The notes: a model not told the origin generated them from the letters alone. Counted from the stretch's first letter, positions 39,158-48,711 are shown. The stretch is 64,000 nucleotides of DNA from Psychrobacillus sp048572895 (GCF_048572895.1 NZ_CP183878.1:3224001-3288000); one strand, 5' to 3'. Program-made: numbers and translations.

Positions 39158-39913
39158 TCACTGCTTCAACTCTAAAATTATGGGACAATGATCACTTCCA
39201 AGTACAAGAGAATCGATAGATGCATCCTTTAATAATGGTTTAAGTTTTTCAGAGGCAATAAAATAATCTATTCTCCAACCAATATTGCGCTCTCTAACCG
39301 TATTCATATAAGACCACCAACTGTAGGCACCTTCCGTTTCCGGATAAAAATAACGAAATGTATCTACAAATCCCTCTGCAAGTAACTCCGTCATTTTGCC
39401 ACGTTCCTCATCTGTAAACCCAGAGTTTCCTTTATTAGATTTAGCATTTTTTAAATCTAAATCGCCATGAGCGACATTTAAATCTCCGCACATGATTACA
39501 GGTTTTATAGCATCTAGCTTTTTCAAATAAGTACGCATCTCATCTTCCCATTCCAGTCGATATGGAAGTCTTGTTAAATCTCGCTTTGCGTTCGGCGTAT
39601 ATACGTTTACTAAATAATATTGGTCATATTCAAGCGTAATAATTCTACCTTCATCCTCTGAATCCCGATCTCCAACACCATATTTCACAGAAAGCGGTTT
39701 TACCTTCGTAAACACTGCTGTTCCAGAATACCCCTTTTTCAAAGCGTAGTTCCAGTACTGTTCATACCCATCCAACGGAAGCTCAATTTGTCCCGCCTGC
39801 AGCTTCGTTTCCTGCAAACAAAAAATATCAGCGTTTACTTCATTAAAATATTCCAAGAATCCTTTTTTGGCGCATGCTCTTAAGCCATTCACATTCCATG
39901 AAACCAACTTCAT
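39158..39913 (-). CDS. exoA: Exodeoxyribonuclease III / AP endonuclease
   Basis: ExoA cuts at abasic sites and removes 3' blocks in base excision repair. It is 251 aa, as in B. subtilis. The family's catalytic segments are intact: MKLVSWNVNGLRACAKKG, CLQETKLQ (metal-binding Glu), CGDLNVAHGDLDL and GSDHCPIILEL with the catalytic Asp-His pair. The ATG is preceded by TTGGAGGAAATATA. It appears to be a single-gene unit; no clear terminator follows. Confidence 0.96.
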   Translation of the reverse strand: MKLVSWNVNGLRACAKKGFLEYFNEVNADIFCLQETKLQAGQIELPLDGYEQYWNYALKKGYSGTAVFTKVKPLSVKYGVGDRDSEDEGRIITLEYDQYYLVNVYTPNAKRDLTRLPYRLEWEDEMRTYLKKLDAIKPVIMCGDLNVAHGDLDLKNAKSNKGNSGFTDEERGKMTELLAEGFVDTFRYFYPETEGAYSWWSYMNTVRERNIGWRIDYFIASEKLKPLLKDASIDSLVLGSDHCPIILELKQ

Positions 39914-40111
39914 TATATTTCCTCCAAATTGTATTCTATGTAATTAGTTATATGCTCATCATAACAAAAATCTTTGTTTAATGAAAAACATGGATAGGTA
40001 AATAATGCACACAATGACGTGAGCAAACAATTAGACATATTACTTAAATGGGAGTATATTTATCTCGTATTCGAGATGTACACATTATGGACACAAGGGA
40101 GGAAGATTATA

Positions 40112-40897
40112 ATGAGTAAACGTTTTGATGGACAAGTAGTATTAATAACAGGAGCAGGTTCTGGATTAGGGAGAGCTGCAGCGTTGCAGGTAGCTAAAGA
40201 AGGAGCAAAGATTTCATTAGTAGATTTAAACCAAGAGGCTTTAGAAGAAACGAAAAAACTAATTTTAGAAGCTACACCAGAAGCAGAAACACTATTAATC
40301 ACTGCAAACGTAGCGGATGAAACTGCTGTAAAAAGCTATGTAGATGAAACAGTTAGTAAATTTGAGCGCATTGATGGGTTCTTCAACAATGCCGGTATCG
40401 AAGGAAAACAAAACCTTACCGAAGATTTCAGCGCAGAAGAATTTGAAAAAGTTGTTAGCGTAAACTTAAATGGTGTATTTTATGGTATGAAATATGTATT
40501 AGCTGTTATGAAAAAACAAGGTTCTGGATCAATCGTTAACACTGCTTCAGTAGGTGGTATTCGTGGAGTTGGTAATCAATCTGGATATGCAGCAAGTAAA
40601 CACGGAGTTGTTGGCTTAACACGAAACTCTGCTATTGAGTACGGTCAATATGGCGTCAGTATTAAAGCAATCGCACCAGGTGCAATCATGACTCCAATGG
40701 TAGAAGGTTCTTTACGACAAATCGGTGGAGACAATTGGGAAGAGGTTGGTAAAGAATTTGTTCAACCCAACCCAATGAAACGCTTTGGTAAACCAGAAGA
40801 AGTTGGATACTTAGTTGCATTTTTACTATCTAATCAAGCAAACTTCATCAATGCCGCGGTTATTCCAATTGATGGTGGACAATCATATAAATATTGA
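40112..40897 (+). CDS. Short-chain dehydrogenase/reductase
   Basis: A 261-aa classical SDR. I chose ATG at 40112 because GGGAGGAAG lies 6 bp upstream; a longer in-frame start at 40019 has no ribosome site and adds a non-homologous segment. The NAD(P) loop is TGAGSGLGRA, NNAG is present, the catalytic pair is YAASK, and DGGQSYKY closes the protein. Asp in LVDLNQ after strand 2 favours NAD over NADP. The substrate is unknown; levodione or glucose dehydrogenase-like relatives are plausible. A shared terminator follows. Confidence 0.92.
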   Translation: MSKRFDGQVVLITGAGSGLGRAAALQVAKEGAKISLVDLNQEALEETKKLILEATPEAETLLITANVADETAVKSYVDETVSKFERIDGFFNNAGIEGKQNLTEDFSAEEFEKVVSVNLNGVFYGMKYVLAVMKKQGSGSIVNTASVGGIRGVGNQSGYAASKHGVVGLTRNSAIEYGQYGVSIKAIAPGAIMTPMVEGSLRQIGGDNWEEVGKEFVQPNPMKRFGKPEEVGYLVAFLLSNQANFINAAVIPIDGGQSYKY

Positions 40898-40907
40898 TCT
40901 GAATTTG

Positions 40908-40948
40908 AAAGAGTGAGCCACAAAATGTGACTCACTCTTTATTTTTGT
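40908..40948. terminator. Bidirectional terminator
   Basis: AAAGAGTGAGCCACA pairs with TGTGACTCACTCTTT, with T-runs on both sides. It ends the SDR gene from one side and the small membrane gene from the other, whose last codons lie inside the stem. Confidence 0.9.
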
Positions 40949-41039
40949 TAAACCTCAATAATACAAATATCGCTATAGCCAGTGCAAATAACCCAAACAA
41001 AATAACCAATGAGATAGCTCCAAATGCAAGTAAGCTCAT
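40932..41039 (-). CDS. Small single-span membrane protein, 35 aa
   Basis: A short frame from ATG at 41037-41039 gives MSLLAFGAISLVILFGLFAL and ends in RFNKNKE. It is one long hydrophobic helix with a basic C-terminal tail, so it likely inserts in the membrane with the tail inside. AGGGGG stands 7 bp before ATG, a good ribosome site. It lies 94 bp after the RclA-like gene on the same strand and could share its transcript. The function is unknown. Small bitopic proteins like this often modulate a larger membrane partner; that is inference only. Confidence 0.6.
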   Translation of the reverse strand: MSLLAFGAISLVILFGLFALAIAIFVLLRFNKNKE

Positions 41040-41132
41040 ATGTAAACCCCCTAGCTGGTTCTATCCCTCTATTATATTTGTTTGTTGGAATTACACAAGG
41101 GGAAGCGCAACGGGAGAGTATGTTCTCCTATA

Positions 41133-42488
41133 TCATCCTTTAAATAAATCATTCAACGATTCACTCATAGTTGGATGAGTAAATATTGTATCACGTAAAA
41201 ATGTGAATGGTAATTTTGCCTCCATCGCCACTCTTACTACATTAATCATTTCACTAGACTCCGCACAAAAAAGTGTACAACCTAATATTTCATTCGTTTT
41301 TGGGTCAATCAATGCCTTTAACAGTCCATCTGTTTTCTCCAATATTCGCGCTCTTGGTATTCCAGCTGCTGGCATAGATAATACCTTGTATTCAATACCT
41401 TTTTCCTTTGCCATTTTTTCATTGAGCCCAACATGAGATAGTATAGGGTCGATGAAAACAGAGTATGGTATGTTAGTCCGTTCTTTTTTTGTATACGAGC
41501 CATCTCCGAAAATCTGATCTTTTACAATACGGAAGTCATCTAATGAGATATATGTGAACTGTGGTCCTCCATTGACGTCACCTAATGCCCAAATATTTTT
41601 CGCTTTCGTTTTTAATGTATCGTCTACTACAACAGCTCCACGATCACTCACTTCCACTGAAGTATTTTCTAATCCTAGATTCTCCGTGTTTGGCTTTCTC
41701 CCAGTCGCAAGAAGTATAGCATTTCCGTACAATTCCTGAACGGATTCACCTTCTTTATAAGTGATAGCTACTCCTCCGTCTTGATTTTTCACAGATTTCA
41801 CTTTACTATTCTGTACAATTTTAATACTTTTTGCTTGTAATACTTTTTTCACTTCTTCCGCAATATCCCTGTCTTCATTCGTTAGAAACTCTTCATTGCT
41901 ATCTATGATTGTCACTTCTGACCCGAAGTTTGCGTACATAGAAGCAAACTCTAACCCTATGTACCCGCCACCAATAATAATTAGTTTTTCAGGAAGTTGC
42001 TCCAACACTTGTAAAGTTGTGGAATTGTATACGAACTCGGTACTCTCCAAACCGTCGATTGGCGGCACAATTGGTGTAGCACCAGTGTTGATGAAAATCT
42101 GTTCTGCAGTAACTTCAAATTGTTCCTCCGCAGTTTTCACTTTTATTTTTTCATCACTCAAGAAAGTTGCTTCTCCAGTAATAACTGTAATTTTCTGCTG
42201 TTCATCAAGCATATGAAAGTTTTTATCTCGCAACAGAGAAGTTAGCTCATCTTTTTGATGAACCGCATTCGTATAAAATTCCTCTTTTGCTGTGTTGGAA
42301 TATTTTCTGTTGTCCGCAGAATGAACAAGCGACTTGGTTGGTATGCATGCAATATTGATACATGTTCCCCCGTACATTTCCGAAGACTTCTCAATCACTG
42401 CAACCGTCTTGCCATTTTTTGCGAGCTCAGAAGCTAAAGTTTTACCACCTTTACCAAACCCAATAATGACTGCATCGAATCTTTTCAT
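41133..42488 (-). CDS. RclA-like FAD disulfide oxidoreductase
   Basis: A 451-aa enzyme of the pyridine nucleotide-disulfide reductase class I. The FAD loop GFGKGGKTLASEL (residues 10-22) and the redox pair Cys43 and Cys48 in GGTCINIACIPTKS are intact; the NAD(P) loop is IIGGGYIGLEFAS and the second FAD site is IWALGDVNGGPQFTY. The variant spacing near the N-terminus and CIPTKS resemble E. coli RclA and its Gram-positive relatives, which reduce hypothiocyanous acid and protect from reactive chlorine. It lacks the C-terminal HP pair context of lipoamide dehydrogenase, reading HPTMSESLND instead. The specific role is inferred. Confidence 0.88.
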   Translation of the reverse strand: MKRFDAVIIGFGKGGKTLASELAKNGKTVAVIEKSSEMYGGTCINIACIPTKSLVHSADNRKYSNTAKEEFYTNAVHQKDELTSLLRDKNFHMLDEQQKITVITGEATFLSDEKIKVKTAEEQFEVTAEQIFINTGATPIVPPIDGLESTEFVYNSTTLQVLEQLPEKLIIIGGGYIGLEFASMYANFGSEVTIIDSNEEFLTNEDRDIAEEVKKVLQAKSIKIVQNSKVKSVKNQDGGVAITYKEGESVQELYGNAILLATGRKPNTENLGLENTSVEVSDRGAVVVDDTLKTKAKNIWALGDVNGGPQFTYISLDDFRIVKDQIFGDGSYTKKERTNIPYSVFIDPILSHVGLNEKMAKEKGIEYKVLSMPAAGIPRARILEKTDGLLKALIDPKTNEILGCTLFCAESSEMINVVRVAMEAKLPFTFLRDTIFTHPTMSESLNDLFKG

Positions 42489-42562
42489 TATAAAACCTCC
42501 CAGTTAATCTATTTCCTTCTTTAGCTCTATGTAAACTCAATGATTACAACCATTGGACATTA

Positions 42563-42608
42563 AAAAAGACTGTCCCATTGGTTTGACATCAACCAAAAAG
42601 ACAGTCCA
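42563..42608 (-). terminator. Terminator of the opp-peptidase-ligase operon
   Basis: On the minus strand GGACTGTC and GACAGTCTT pair, with an inner GGTT/AACC, followed by TTTTTT. It lies directly after the ATP-grasp gene. Confidence 0.88.
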
Positions 42609-42613
42609 TTCAA

Positions 42614-43555
42614 TTATACGTTTACTTTAGAATTTTCTAAAGCAGTTCCTAAAAACTTAGCAAGCTCTAACATGCCGTATTTCTCTGCTTTAGCTTCCGC
42701 ATCCGCGTTATAGTTCGTATTTGTGTTCACATCATACGTATATACTTCACCATTTGCATCACGAATAAATTCAATGCCTGCCACATCAATTTTACTTGCT
42801 TTCAGAAATGCTTCATAGCGCTCGATCCATGACGCACTTATATCCTCTTTAATCTCAAATTTCATAGCTGGTTCCTCTCCTACTGGACAGAATGCATCTC
42901 CAATTTGACAAGAATCAGCAGGACATAACTCAAAACCTTCCGAAGTGTCTACACGTACAGCGTATACATATTTTCCACCAACAAATTCCGCTCTCGTAAT
43001 ATAGGAATCTGGTGATTGGATATATTCTTGAATGAGCGTAATGCCATCTACAGGTTCTTCAAAAGCAGGACCATTCACGTATGCTTCCAATGCTTCTATT
43101 GTTTGAAATAATTGTACGCCTAGTCCTTTACCTGCACGATTATGTTTCGTGATAAATGGCGTTTTTCCAAGTTTTTGAGCAGCTAATATAATTTGTCCAC
43201 TGCCGACAGCAGCAATCGTTTTTGGCGTTCTAATCCCGCTTGCTTCTAATGCCGTGTATTGATTGATTTTACTCAGTTCTAAACTTAACGCTTTTGTTCC
43301 ATTAAATACAGTTCTTCCATGGAACTCAAGCCAGGAAAGTACTCCACCAGCCAGTTCCGGTGCGTATCTGTGACCACGTGTATGAGAAGAAGCACTCATT
43401 CGGTTATAAAAAACACCTTCCGGAGGTGCTGTGGTTAAATCCACAATTCCTTGATCTAGATGCCATGACTCATAGGGAAGATTTAATTCTTCCAATCGCT
43501 TTGTTAAGTGTACCGTCCACTCATCATTTTCATGGATTATATATATTTTAGACAT
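42614..43555 (-). CDS. RimK-like ATP-grasp ligase
   Basis: A 313-aa ATP-grasp enzyme. I chose ATG at 43555 (MSKIYIIHENDEW) because AAGGAG lies 8 bp upstream; the longer GTG start is inside that site. The middle shows TPFITKHNRAGKGLGVQLF, the ATP-binding glycine-rich segment, and the end shows VAGIEFIRDANGEVYTYDVN with metal-binding Glu, Asp and Asn. It resembles the RimK alpha-L-glutamate ligase group, which adds amino acids to a carboxylate. It begins 12 bp after the peptidase stop, so it is the last gene of the opp operon. The substrate is unknown; an imported peptide product is one possibility. Confidence 0.85.
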   Translation of the reverse strand: MSKIYIIHENDEWTVHLTKRLEELNLPYESWHLDQGIVDLTTAPPEGVFYNRMSASSHTRGHRYAPELAGGVLSWLEFHGRTVFNGTKALSLELSKINQYTALEASGIRTPKTIAAVGSGQIILAAQKLGKTPFITKHNRAGKGLGVQLFQTIEALEAYVNGPAFEEPVDGITLIQEYIQSPDSYITRAEFVGGKYVYAVRVDTSEGFELCPADSCQIGDAFCPVGEEPAMKFEIKEDISASWIERYEAFLKASKIDVAGIEFIRDANGEVYTYDVNTNTNYNADAEAKAEKYGMLELAKFLGTALENSKVNV

Positions 43556-43567
43556 ATTAATCACTCC

Positions 43568-44743
43568 TTATTTGCTTGAGATATTTTCTGTTTCATGAAC
43601 CAAATTCTTACTTTCCACAGTAAGTCTTTCCAAAACATTTGCCAAGAAAAGTGCTCTTTCTGTTAATGAAGGAATATATAGGAATTCTTTTTCACTATGA
43701 GCAAAACCTCCAACTGGTCCTAGCCCATCGATTGTTGGAATTCCAATAGCTCCAGTAAGATTTCCATCGGAACCTCCACCACTTTTCTCATGTTTCAAAT
43801 CTAGCCCTAATTTTGCCCCTTCATCAGCAATAATTTCATACAATTTTAGAGATTCCTTTGTTATTGTCCAAGCTGGTCTTGTGATTTTACCGGTCAGCTC
43901 CAAAGAAGTTCCCGGTACTTCTGAATAACTACAAATTTCTCTAATTGCCTGGTCTATTTCAATTGCATGCTCAGGTGTTTGAATACGTACATCAATCGCT
44001 GCTTCTGCAAAAGGAGCAATTGTATTCACTGAAGTTCCGCCTTTGACCAGTCCTACGTTTACATTTATCGCTCTATCCCAATCAGTCAGCTTGTGTAATT
44101 TTAAAATTTTATTTGCCAATTCTTCTATTGCACTTATCCCATTTTCTGGCTCGACTCCGGCATGTGCAGCTTTTCCAGTTACTTTTAGAAAATACTTACC
44201 ACCACCCTTACGTTCGCTTACTAGGTTTCCTTCTTGTGCAGGCTCCAGTATTAAAGCATATTTTTTATCTTTCGCCACTCGCTCAATCAAATCTCTTGAA
44301 TTGATTGAACCAATTTCTTCATCTGTATTTAGTATTAGTTCAATATTTTTATATGCATCACTGCCATTTTCCATTAAAGCTTTCAAAGCAAATAATGTAG
44401 TGACTTGGCTTGATTTCATATCTATGACACCAGGACCATATGCATAATCACCGTCTCTTTTAAATGGTCGCTTTGCAACTGTACCTTCTGCAAAAACAGT
44501 ATCCATATGAGCAATCATTACAATTTGAGGATCCACTGCTTCTGGATGGCGTATCAATATATTATTTCCGAGTGCTTGCTGTTCAAGAACTTCTACGTTG
44601 AACCCAATTTGTTCATACTCGCTTTTCAAAATTTGACCTACTTGGTCGACTCCGTGCTTTACATACGTTCCACTGTCAATATTGACAATTTTTTCGATTA
44701 AATTAATAATATTCTCTGCATTTTGATCAATATAATTCTTCAT
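43568..44743 (-). CDS. M20 family metallopeptidase (carboxypeptidase-like)
   Basis: A 391-aa zinc peptidase. I chose ATG at 44743 because AAAGGAAG stands 7 bp upstream; longer frames run back into oppF. Metal ligands and catalysts are visible in order: MIAHMDTVF (His, Asp), GPGVIDMKSS (bridging Asp), NTDEEIGS (catalytic Glu and metal Glu), LILEPAQEG, and GGFAHSEKE (final His). A dimerisation domain follows the first catalytic half. It resembles glutamate carboxypeptidase (CPG2 type) and has no signal peptide, so it is cytosolic. Its place after oppABCDF suggests it processes what the transporter brings in. Confidence 0.92.
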   Translation of the reverse strand: MKNYIDQNAENIINLIEKIVNIDSGTYVKHGVDQVGQILKSEYEQIGFNVEVLEQQALGNNILIRHPEAVDPQIVMIAHMDTVFAEGTVAKRPFKRDGDYAYGPGVIDMKSSQVTTLFALKALMENGSDAYKNIELILNTDEEIGSINSRDLIERVAKDKKYALILEPAQEGNLVSERKGGGKYFLKVTGKAAHAGVEPENGISAIEELANKILKLHKLTDWDRAINVNVGLVKGGTSVNTIAPFAEAAIDVRIQTPEHAIEIDQAIREICSYSEVPGTSLELTGKITRPAWTITKESLKLYEIIADEGAKLGLDLKHEKSGGGSDGNLTGAIGIPTIDGLGPVGGFAHSEKEFLYIPSLTERALFLANVLERLTVESKNLVHETENISSK

Positions 44744-44756
44744 CTTCACACTTCCT

Positions 44757-45740
44757 TTATTTATCATATAAATGGCATTGCACCTCATGATTTTCTCCAA
44801 CATGAATCGCAACCGGTTTTTCCTCTTTACAACGTTCCATAGCAAATGGACATCTTGTATGAAAAACACATCCGGATGGAATATGAATCGGAGAAGGAAC
44901 ATCTCCCTTTAATATGATTCGTTCCTTTTTAATATCCGGATCAGGTATAGGTACGGCTGAAAGGAGAGACTTAGTATAAGGATGCAAGGGATTTGCAAAC
45001 AATTCATCGGTAGTTGATTTTTCAACCATTTCTCCCAAGTACATAACCCCTATGCGATCTGCTATATACCGAACAACACTTAAATCATGACCTATAAATA
45101 AATAAGCTAGACCTAAATCAACTTGAAGTTGTTTTAATAGATTAAGAATCTGAGATTGAATGGAAACATCTAAAGCGGAAACAGGTTCATCGCATACGAT
45201 AAACTTTGGATTTAGTACCAATGCTCTTGCAATACCAATTCGCTGCCGTTGCCCTCCAGAAAACTCATGTGGAAATTTATCGTAATGATCTTCGTTAAAT
45301 CCTACTTTCTCCAATAACTCTAAAACACGATTTCTACGTTCTTCTTTTGTCCCCACCTTTTGGATGATCATAGATTCCTCTAGGCTATAGCCAATTCTTT
45401 TTTTAGGATCGAGGGAAGCAAAAGGATCTTGAAAAACCATTTGCAAATCCTGTCTTATTTTTCGGAATTCCTTTTCCTTCAGTTCGAATATATTTTGACC
45501 ATTATAAAATACTTTTCCTCCAGAAGGCTCCGTAAGCCGAAGAATAGTTCTGCCAGTGGTACTTTTACCACAGCCGGATTCTCCTACAATTCCAAAGGTT
45601 TCTCCTTCATAAATCTCAAATGATATATCATTTACCGCTCTTACTTCCTTTTTTTTAATGGAAAAGGAAGAGCCCGCTGAAAATGATTTTTTTAAATTTT
45701 CTACCCTTATTAAAGGCTCAATTACTATAGGGCTAGACAT
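44757..45740 (-). CDS. oppF: Oligopeptide ABC transporter ATP-binding protein
   Basis: A 327-aa ATPase. I chose ATG at 45740 (MSSPIVIEPLIRVENLKKSF), preceded by AAAGGGGG, and it overlaps the oppD end by 8 bp. Walker A is GESGCGKSTTGR, the signature is FSGGQRQRIGIARAL, and Walker B is KFIVCDEPVSALD. The C-terminal oligopeptide-type domain (HTRCPFAMERCKEEKP) carries the Cys residues typical of this group, sometimes a Fe-S site. It works as a heterodimer with OppD. Confidence 0.95.
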   Translation of the reverse strand: MSSPIVIEPLIRVENLKKSFSAGSSFSIKKKEVRAVNDISFEIYEGETFGIVGESGCGKSTTGRTILRLTEPSGGKVFYNGQNIFELKEKEFRKIRQDLQMVFQDPFASLDPKKRIGYSLEESMIIQKVGTKEERRNRVLELLEKVGFNEDHYDKFPHEFSGGQRQRIGIARALVLNPKFIVCDEPVSALDVSIQSQILNLLKQLQVDLGLAYLFIGHDLSVVRYIADRIGVMYLGEMVEKSTTDELFANPLHPYTKSLLSAVPIPDPDIKKERIILKGDVPSPIHIPSGCVFHTRCPFAMERCKEEKPVAIHVGENHEVQCHLYDK

Positions 45741-46746
45741 AAGCCATCCCCCTTTGAGTAGCAATTTCTTCATAGTGCCAGCATCTAACCTGATGTCCAT
45801 CTCGAGCTTTTTCTAATACGGGTGCATCACTTAAACATTTTTCTGTGGCAAATGCACATCTTCCAGCAAAACGACAACCTATAGGTATTTGCTTTAGAGA
45901 AGGAACAGAGCCATTGATTTCAAATAGTTTTTCACTTCGATTACTTTGCATATTAGGCATCGATTTTAAAAGTCCTATTGTATACGGATGTAGTGGCTCC
46001 TTAAACAAATTATGAACGGTGGTTTCTTCGATCACCTGACCTAAATACATTACTACCACTCGATCACATGTTTCAGCTACTACAGCTAAATCATGCGTAA
46101 TCATTAATACTCCCATTTCTGTCCTTTGCTGTAATTCTTTTAGCACCTCTAGTATTTGTGCTTGAATCGTAACATCAAGTGCAGTCGTAGGTTCATCCGC
46201 TATTAGCAAAGAAGGCTCGCAGCAAATAGCTAAAGCAATCATTACTCGTTGTCTCATCCCCCCAGAGAGTTGGTGAGGATAATCATGAATCCTTTGTTCT
46301 GGAGATGGTATTCCCGTTTTCCTTAAAACATCTATTGCCTCTTGAAATGCAGCTTTTTTAGACATTTTTTTATGTAACATAAGGGACTCGATAATCTGAT
46401 TACCTATAGTATAAACAGGGTTTAATGAACTCATCGGATCTTGAAATATCATCGAGATTTCATTTCCTCTAATATTCCTTAGCTTTTTTTCGGAAATTTG
46501 AAGTAGATTATCTCCTTTATATTTGATACTCCCCTCATAATCAGTTAAAAGCTCATCATGTAATTTCAAAATCGATTCTGCGGTAACACTTTTTCCACAA
46601 CCAGATTCCCCAACAACTCCTAGTGTCTCACCTTGTTTTATATAGAAGGAAGCATCGTCAACAGCTGTTAAACGACCTTGCTCTGTCCAGAAAGAAACGT
46701 TCAATTTATCAATCTCCAATAAATAGTCTTGTTTCAATCTCTTCAC
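45733..46746 (-). CDS. oppD: Oligopeptide ABC transporter ATP-binding protein
   Basis: A 337-aa ATPase that pairs with OppF to drive the OppBC permease. Walker A is GESGCGKSVTAES, the signature is LSGGMRQRVMIALAI, and Walker B is SLLIADEPTTALD; the C-terminal CRFAGRCAFATEKC region is of the oligopeptide family type. It overlaps oppC by 4 bp and oppF by 8 bp. Dipeptide or nickel transporters are close relatives, so the substrate class (peptide) is likely but not proven. Confidence 0.95.
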   Translation of the reverse strand: MKRLKQDYLLEIDKLNVSFWTEQGRLTAVDDASFYIKQGETLGVVGESGCGKSVTAESILKLHDELLTDYEGSIKYKGDNLLQISEKKLRNIRGNEISMIFQDPMSSLNPVYTIGNQIIESLMLHKKMSKKAAFQEAIDVLRKTGIPSPEQRIHDYPHQLSGGMRQRVMIALAICCEPSLLIADEPTTALDVTIQAQILEVLKELQQRTEMGVLMITHDLAVVAETCDRVVVMYLGQVIEETTVHNLFKEPLHPYTIGLLKSMPNMQSNRSEKLFEINGSVPSLKQIPIGCRFAGRCAFATEKCLSDAPVLEKARDGHQVRCWHYEEIATQRGMAYV

Positions 46747-47663
46747 CCCTTCTTAAGTTCTCTATTTTTACGATATTTTTTTCGTTTCGCATGTACTACT
46801 TTTGGATCCATCACATCTCGTAAGCCATCACCTGCTAAATTCAACCCAAATACTAATAAAACAATGAAAGCACCAGGGAAAACTGTCATCCACCAAGCGT
46901 TGTAAATAACACTTTTTCCATCAAATAGTATATTTCCTAAACTTGGCTCTGGCGCTGGGATTCCTGCTCCTAAAAAGCTTAGAGAAGCTTCTGTCAAAAT
47001 AGCAACGGCAAATACAAAAGTGATTTGAATTATTACTGGTGAAAGGACATTCGGAATTGTATGAATCACCAATATCCTCCACTTACTTGCTCCTTGTGCT
47101 TTTAATGCCTCGATAAATGTCTGCTCTTTTACAACAAGAGCCGCAGATCTTACTACTCTTGCTATGGAGGGAATGTAGACAACAATTAAGGCAATCATTA
47201 CATTAAAAATACTAGGGCCTCTCAAAGCAACAATTGCCATCGCAAGTAGAATCGAAGGAAATGCATATAACCCATCTACTATTCTCATTAATATATGGTC
47301 TAACACAGAATAATAAGCAGACAACAGTCCTATAACTAAACCAATCACTCCAGTAACTATTGCAACTACCGCCCCCACGATGATGGAGACTCTAGTTCCA
47401 TATAGTACTCTACTGAACAAATCACGACCGAAATTATCCGTACCAAAAAAATGGGCTCCGCTTGGTGGCTGCAATCGATTTTTGGGATCTATCTCATATG
47501 GACCAAATGTGGACAGTAATGGAGCGAATAGAGCAATTAAGGTCATAAAGAGGATAATGACAAAACCTGTAAGGAGCATATTATTCGATAAAAAGCGAGC
47601 CAAGCTTTTTTTCTTTTTTATCGAAAGAGCTGTTTTTGGGATAACTTCCACTTCACTCTTCAT
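46743..47663 (-). CDS. oppC: Oligopeptide ABC transporter permease
   Basis: A 306-aa integral membrane protein with about six spans. The N-terminal OppC extension is present (FGTDNFGRDLFSRVLYG), followed by the permease coupling motif in EALKAQGASKWRILVIHTIP (the EAA loop). It starts 9 bp after the oppB stop and overlaps oppD by 4 bp. Confidence 0.95.
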   Translation of the reverse strand: MKSEVEVIPKTALSIKKKKSLARFLSNNMLLTGFVIILFMTLIALFAPLLSTFGPYEIDPKNRLQPPSGAHFFGTDNFGRDLFSRVLYGTRVSIIVGAVVAIVTGVIGLVIGLLSAYYSVLDHILMRIVDGLYAFPSILLAMAIVALRGPSIFNVMIALIVVYIPSIARVVRSAALVVKEQTFIEALKAQGASKWRILVIHTIPNVLSPVIIQITFVFAVAILTEASLSFLGAGIPAPEPSLGNILFDGKSVIYNAWWMTVFPGAFIVLLVFGLNLAGDGLRDVMDPKVVHAKRKKYRKNRELKKG

Positions 47664-47672
47664 AAAATCCCC

Positions 47673-48626
47673 TCAATTTCTCTGATTTAATCGAACCCGC
47701 GGATCTATAACACCGTAAAGTAGATCAATAGCTAAGTTCAAAAACACATACGTAACCGTTATTAATAAAACCGTCCCTTGAATAACAGCAAAGTCTCTTC
47801 GTTCAATTGAATTGACTATTAATTGACCAATTCCGGGAATATTAAAAACTGTTTCTACTACCGCTGCACCAGTGATCAACGTTCCAAACGTTTCTCCAAT
47901 AACAGTTAATATCGGGATAAATGCATTTCTTAATGCATGTTTATATGTAATCTTGTTTGGATGAATTCCTTTAGATTTAGCTGTTTTTATATAATTGGAT
48001 TTCATCACATCTAACATGGATGAGCGCGTCATTCTAGTAATAAGTGCCGCTTGCATCGTGCCAAGGGCGATCGCCGGCAATATTAAATATTTTAAATGCT
48101 CCATAATGCCATCACTTAATGGTCTATACCCTGCAACAGGTAACCAACGCAATTGAACAGAAAAAAGTAATATTAAAAGTAAGCCTACTAGAAAACTAGG
48201 TATCGAAATTCCAAATAAGGATAGCCCCATCACCGCTTGATCCGTAGCTGTTCCCCTTTTTTTAGCAGCAATCACACCTAGAGTAAGTGCAATAATAATA
48301 GCTATTATTTGAGATAGGATAGCTAAGGAAAGAGTTGGCTCTAAATTTTCCAAAAACGCCTGTAAGACAGGCATCTTCAAAAAGAATGAGTCCCCTAAAT
48401 CCCCAGTCAACACTCCTTTAAACCACACAAAAAACTGTGTGTACAGCGGCAAGTCAAAGCCGAGTTGTTCTCTTAATTCGGCTTTGCTTTCCTCTGATGC
48501 TTCATCTCCTAGGAGTACTGTAACAGGATCTCCAGGCGTTAAATGCGCTAAAAAAAATACGATAATGGACACAACTAGCAGTATAGGGATTAAAGAAAAT
48601 AAACGCTGTAAAATGTACTTAAGCAT
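47673..48626 (-). CDS. oppB: Oligopeptide ABC transporter permease
   Basis: A 317-aa membrane protein with about six spans and the OppB-type start MLKYILQRLFSLIPILLVV. The segment FLAHLTPGDPVTVLLG is the family's external loop, and the coupling loop is KTAKSKGIHPNKITYKHALR. It lies 104 bp after oppA, with a hairpin between them that may lower permease expression relative to the binding protein. Confidence 0.95.
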   Translation of the reverse strand: MLKYILQRLFSLIPILLVVSIIVFFLAHLTPGDPVTVLLGDEASEESKAELREQLGFDLPLYTQFFVWFKGVLTGDLGDSFFLKMPVLQAFLENLEPTLSLAILSQIIAIIIALTLGVIAAKKRGTATDQAVMGLSLFGISIPSFLVGLLLILLFSVQLRWLPVAGYRPLSDGIMEHLKYLILPAIALGTMQAALITRMTRSSMLDVMKSNYIKTAKSKGIHPNKITYKHALRNAFIPILTVIGETFGTLITGAAVVETVFNIPGIGQLIVNSIERRDFAVIQGTVLLITVTYVFLNLAIDLLYGVIDPRVRLNQRN

Positions 48627-48696
48627 ATAATAATCATTCCCAATCTCTATAAAGAATTATTTATCCCGCTGTAACAGACAGGATTTTTCAATCAGA

Positions 48697-48711
48697 GGCG
48701 GATAATCCGCC
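48697..48711. other. GC palindrome between oppA and oppB
   Basis: GGCGGATAATCCGCC is a perfect palindrome that would form a short, strong hairpin (GGCGG/CCGCC, 5-nt loop) in the operon mRNA. It has no T-run, so it is more likely an mRNA stabiliser or a partial block than a terminator. Confidence 0.65.

Noticed and set aside
40019..40111. 31-residue N-terminal extension of the SDR
   Set aside because: The ATG at 40112 has a clear GGGAGG site and gives the standard SDR start.
44744..44902. 53-residue N-terminal extension of the M20 peptidase
   Set aside because: It overlaps the oppF end, has no ribosome site, and adds sequence unlike the family.
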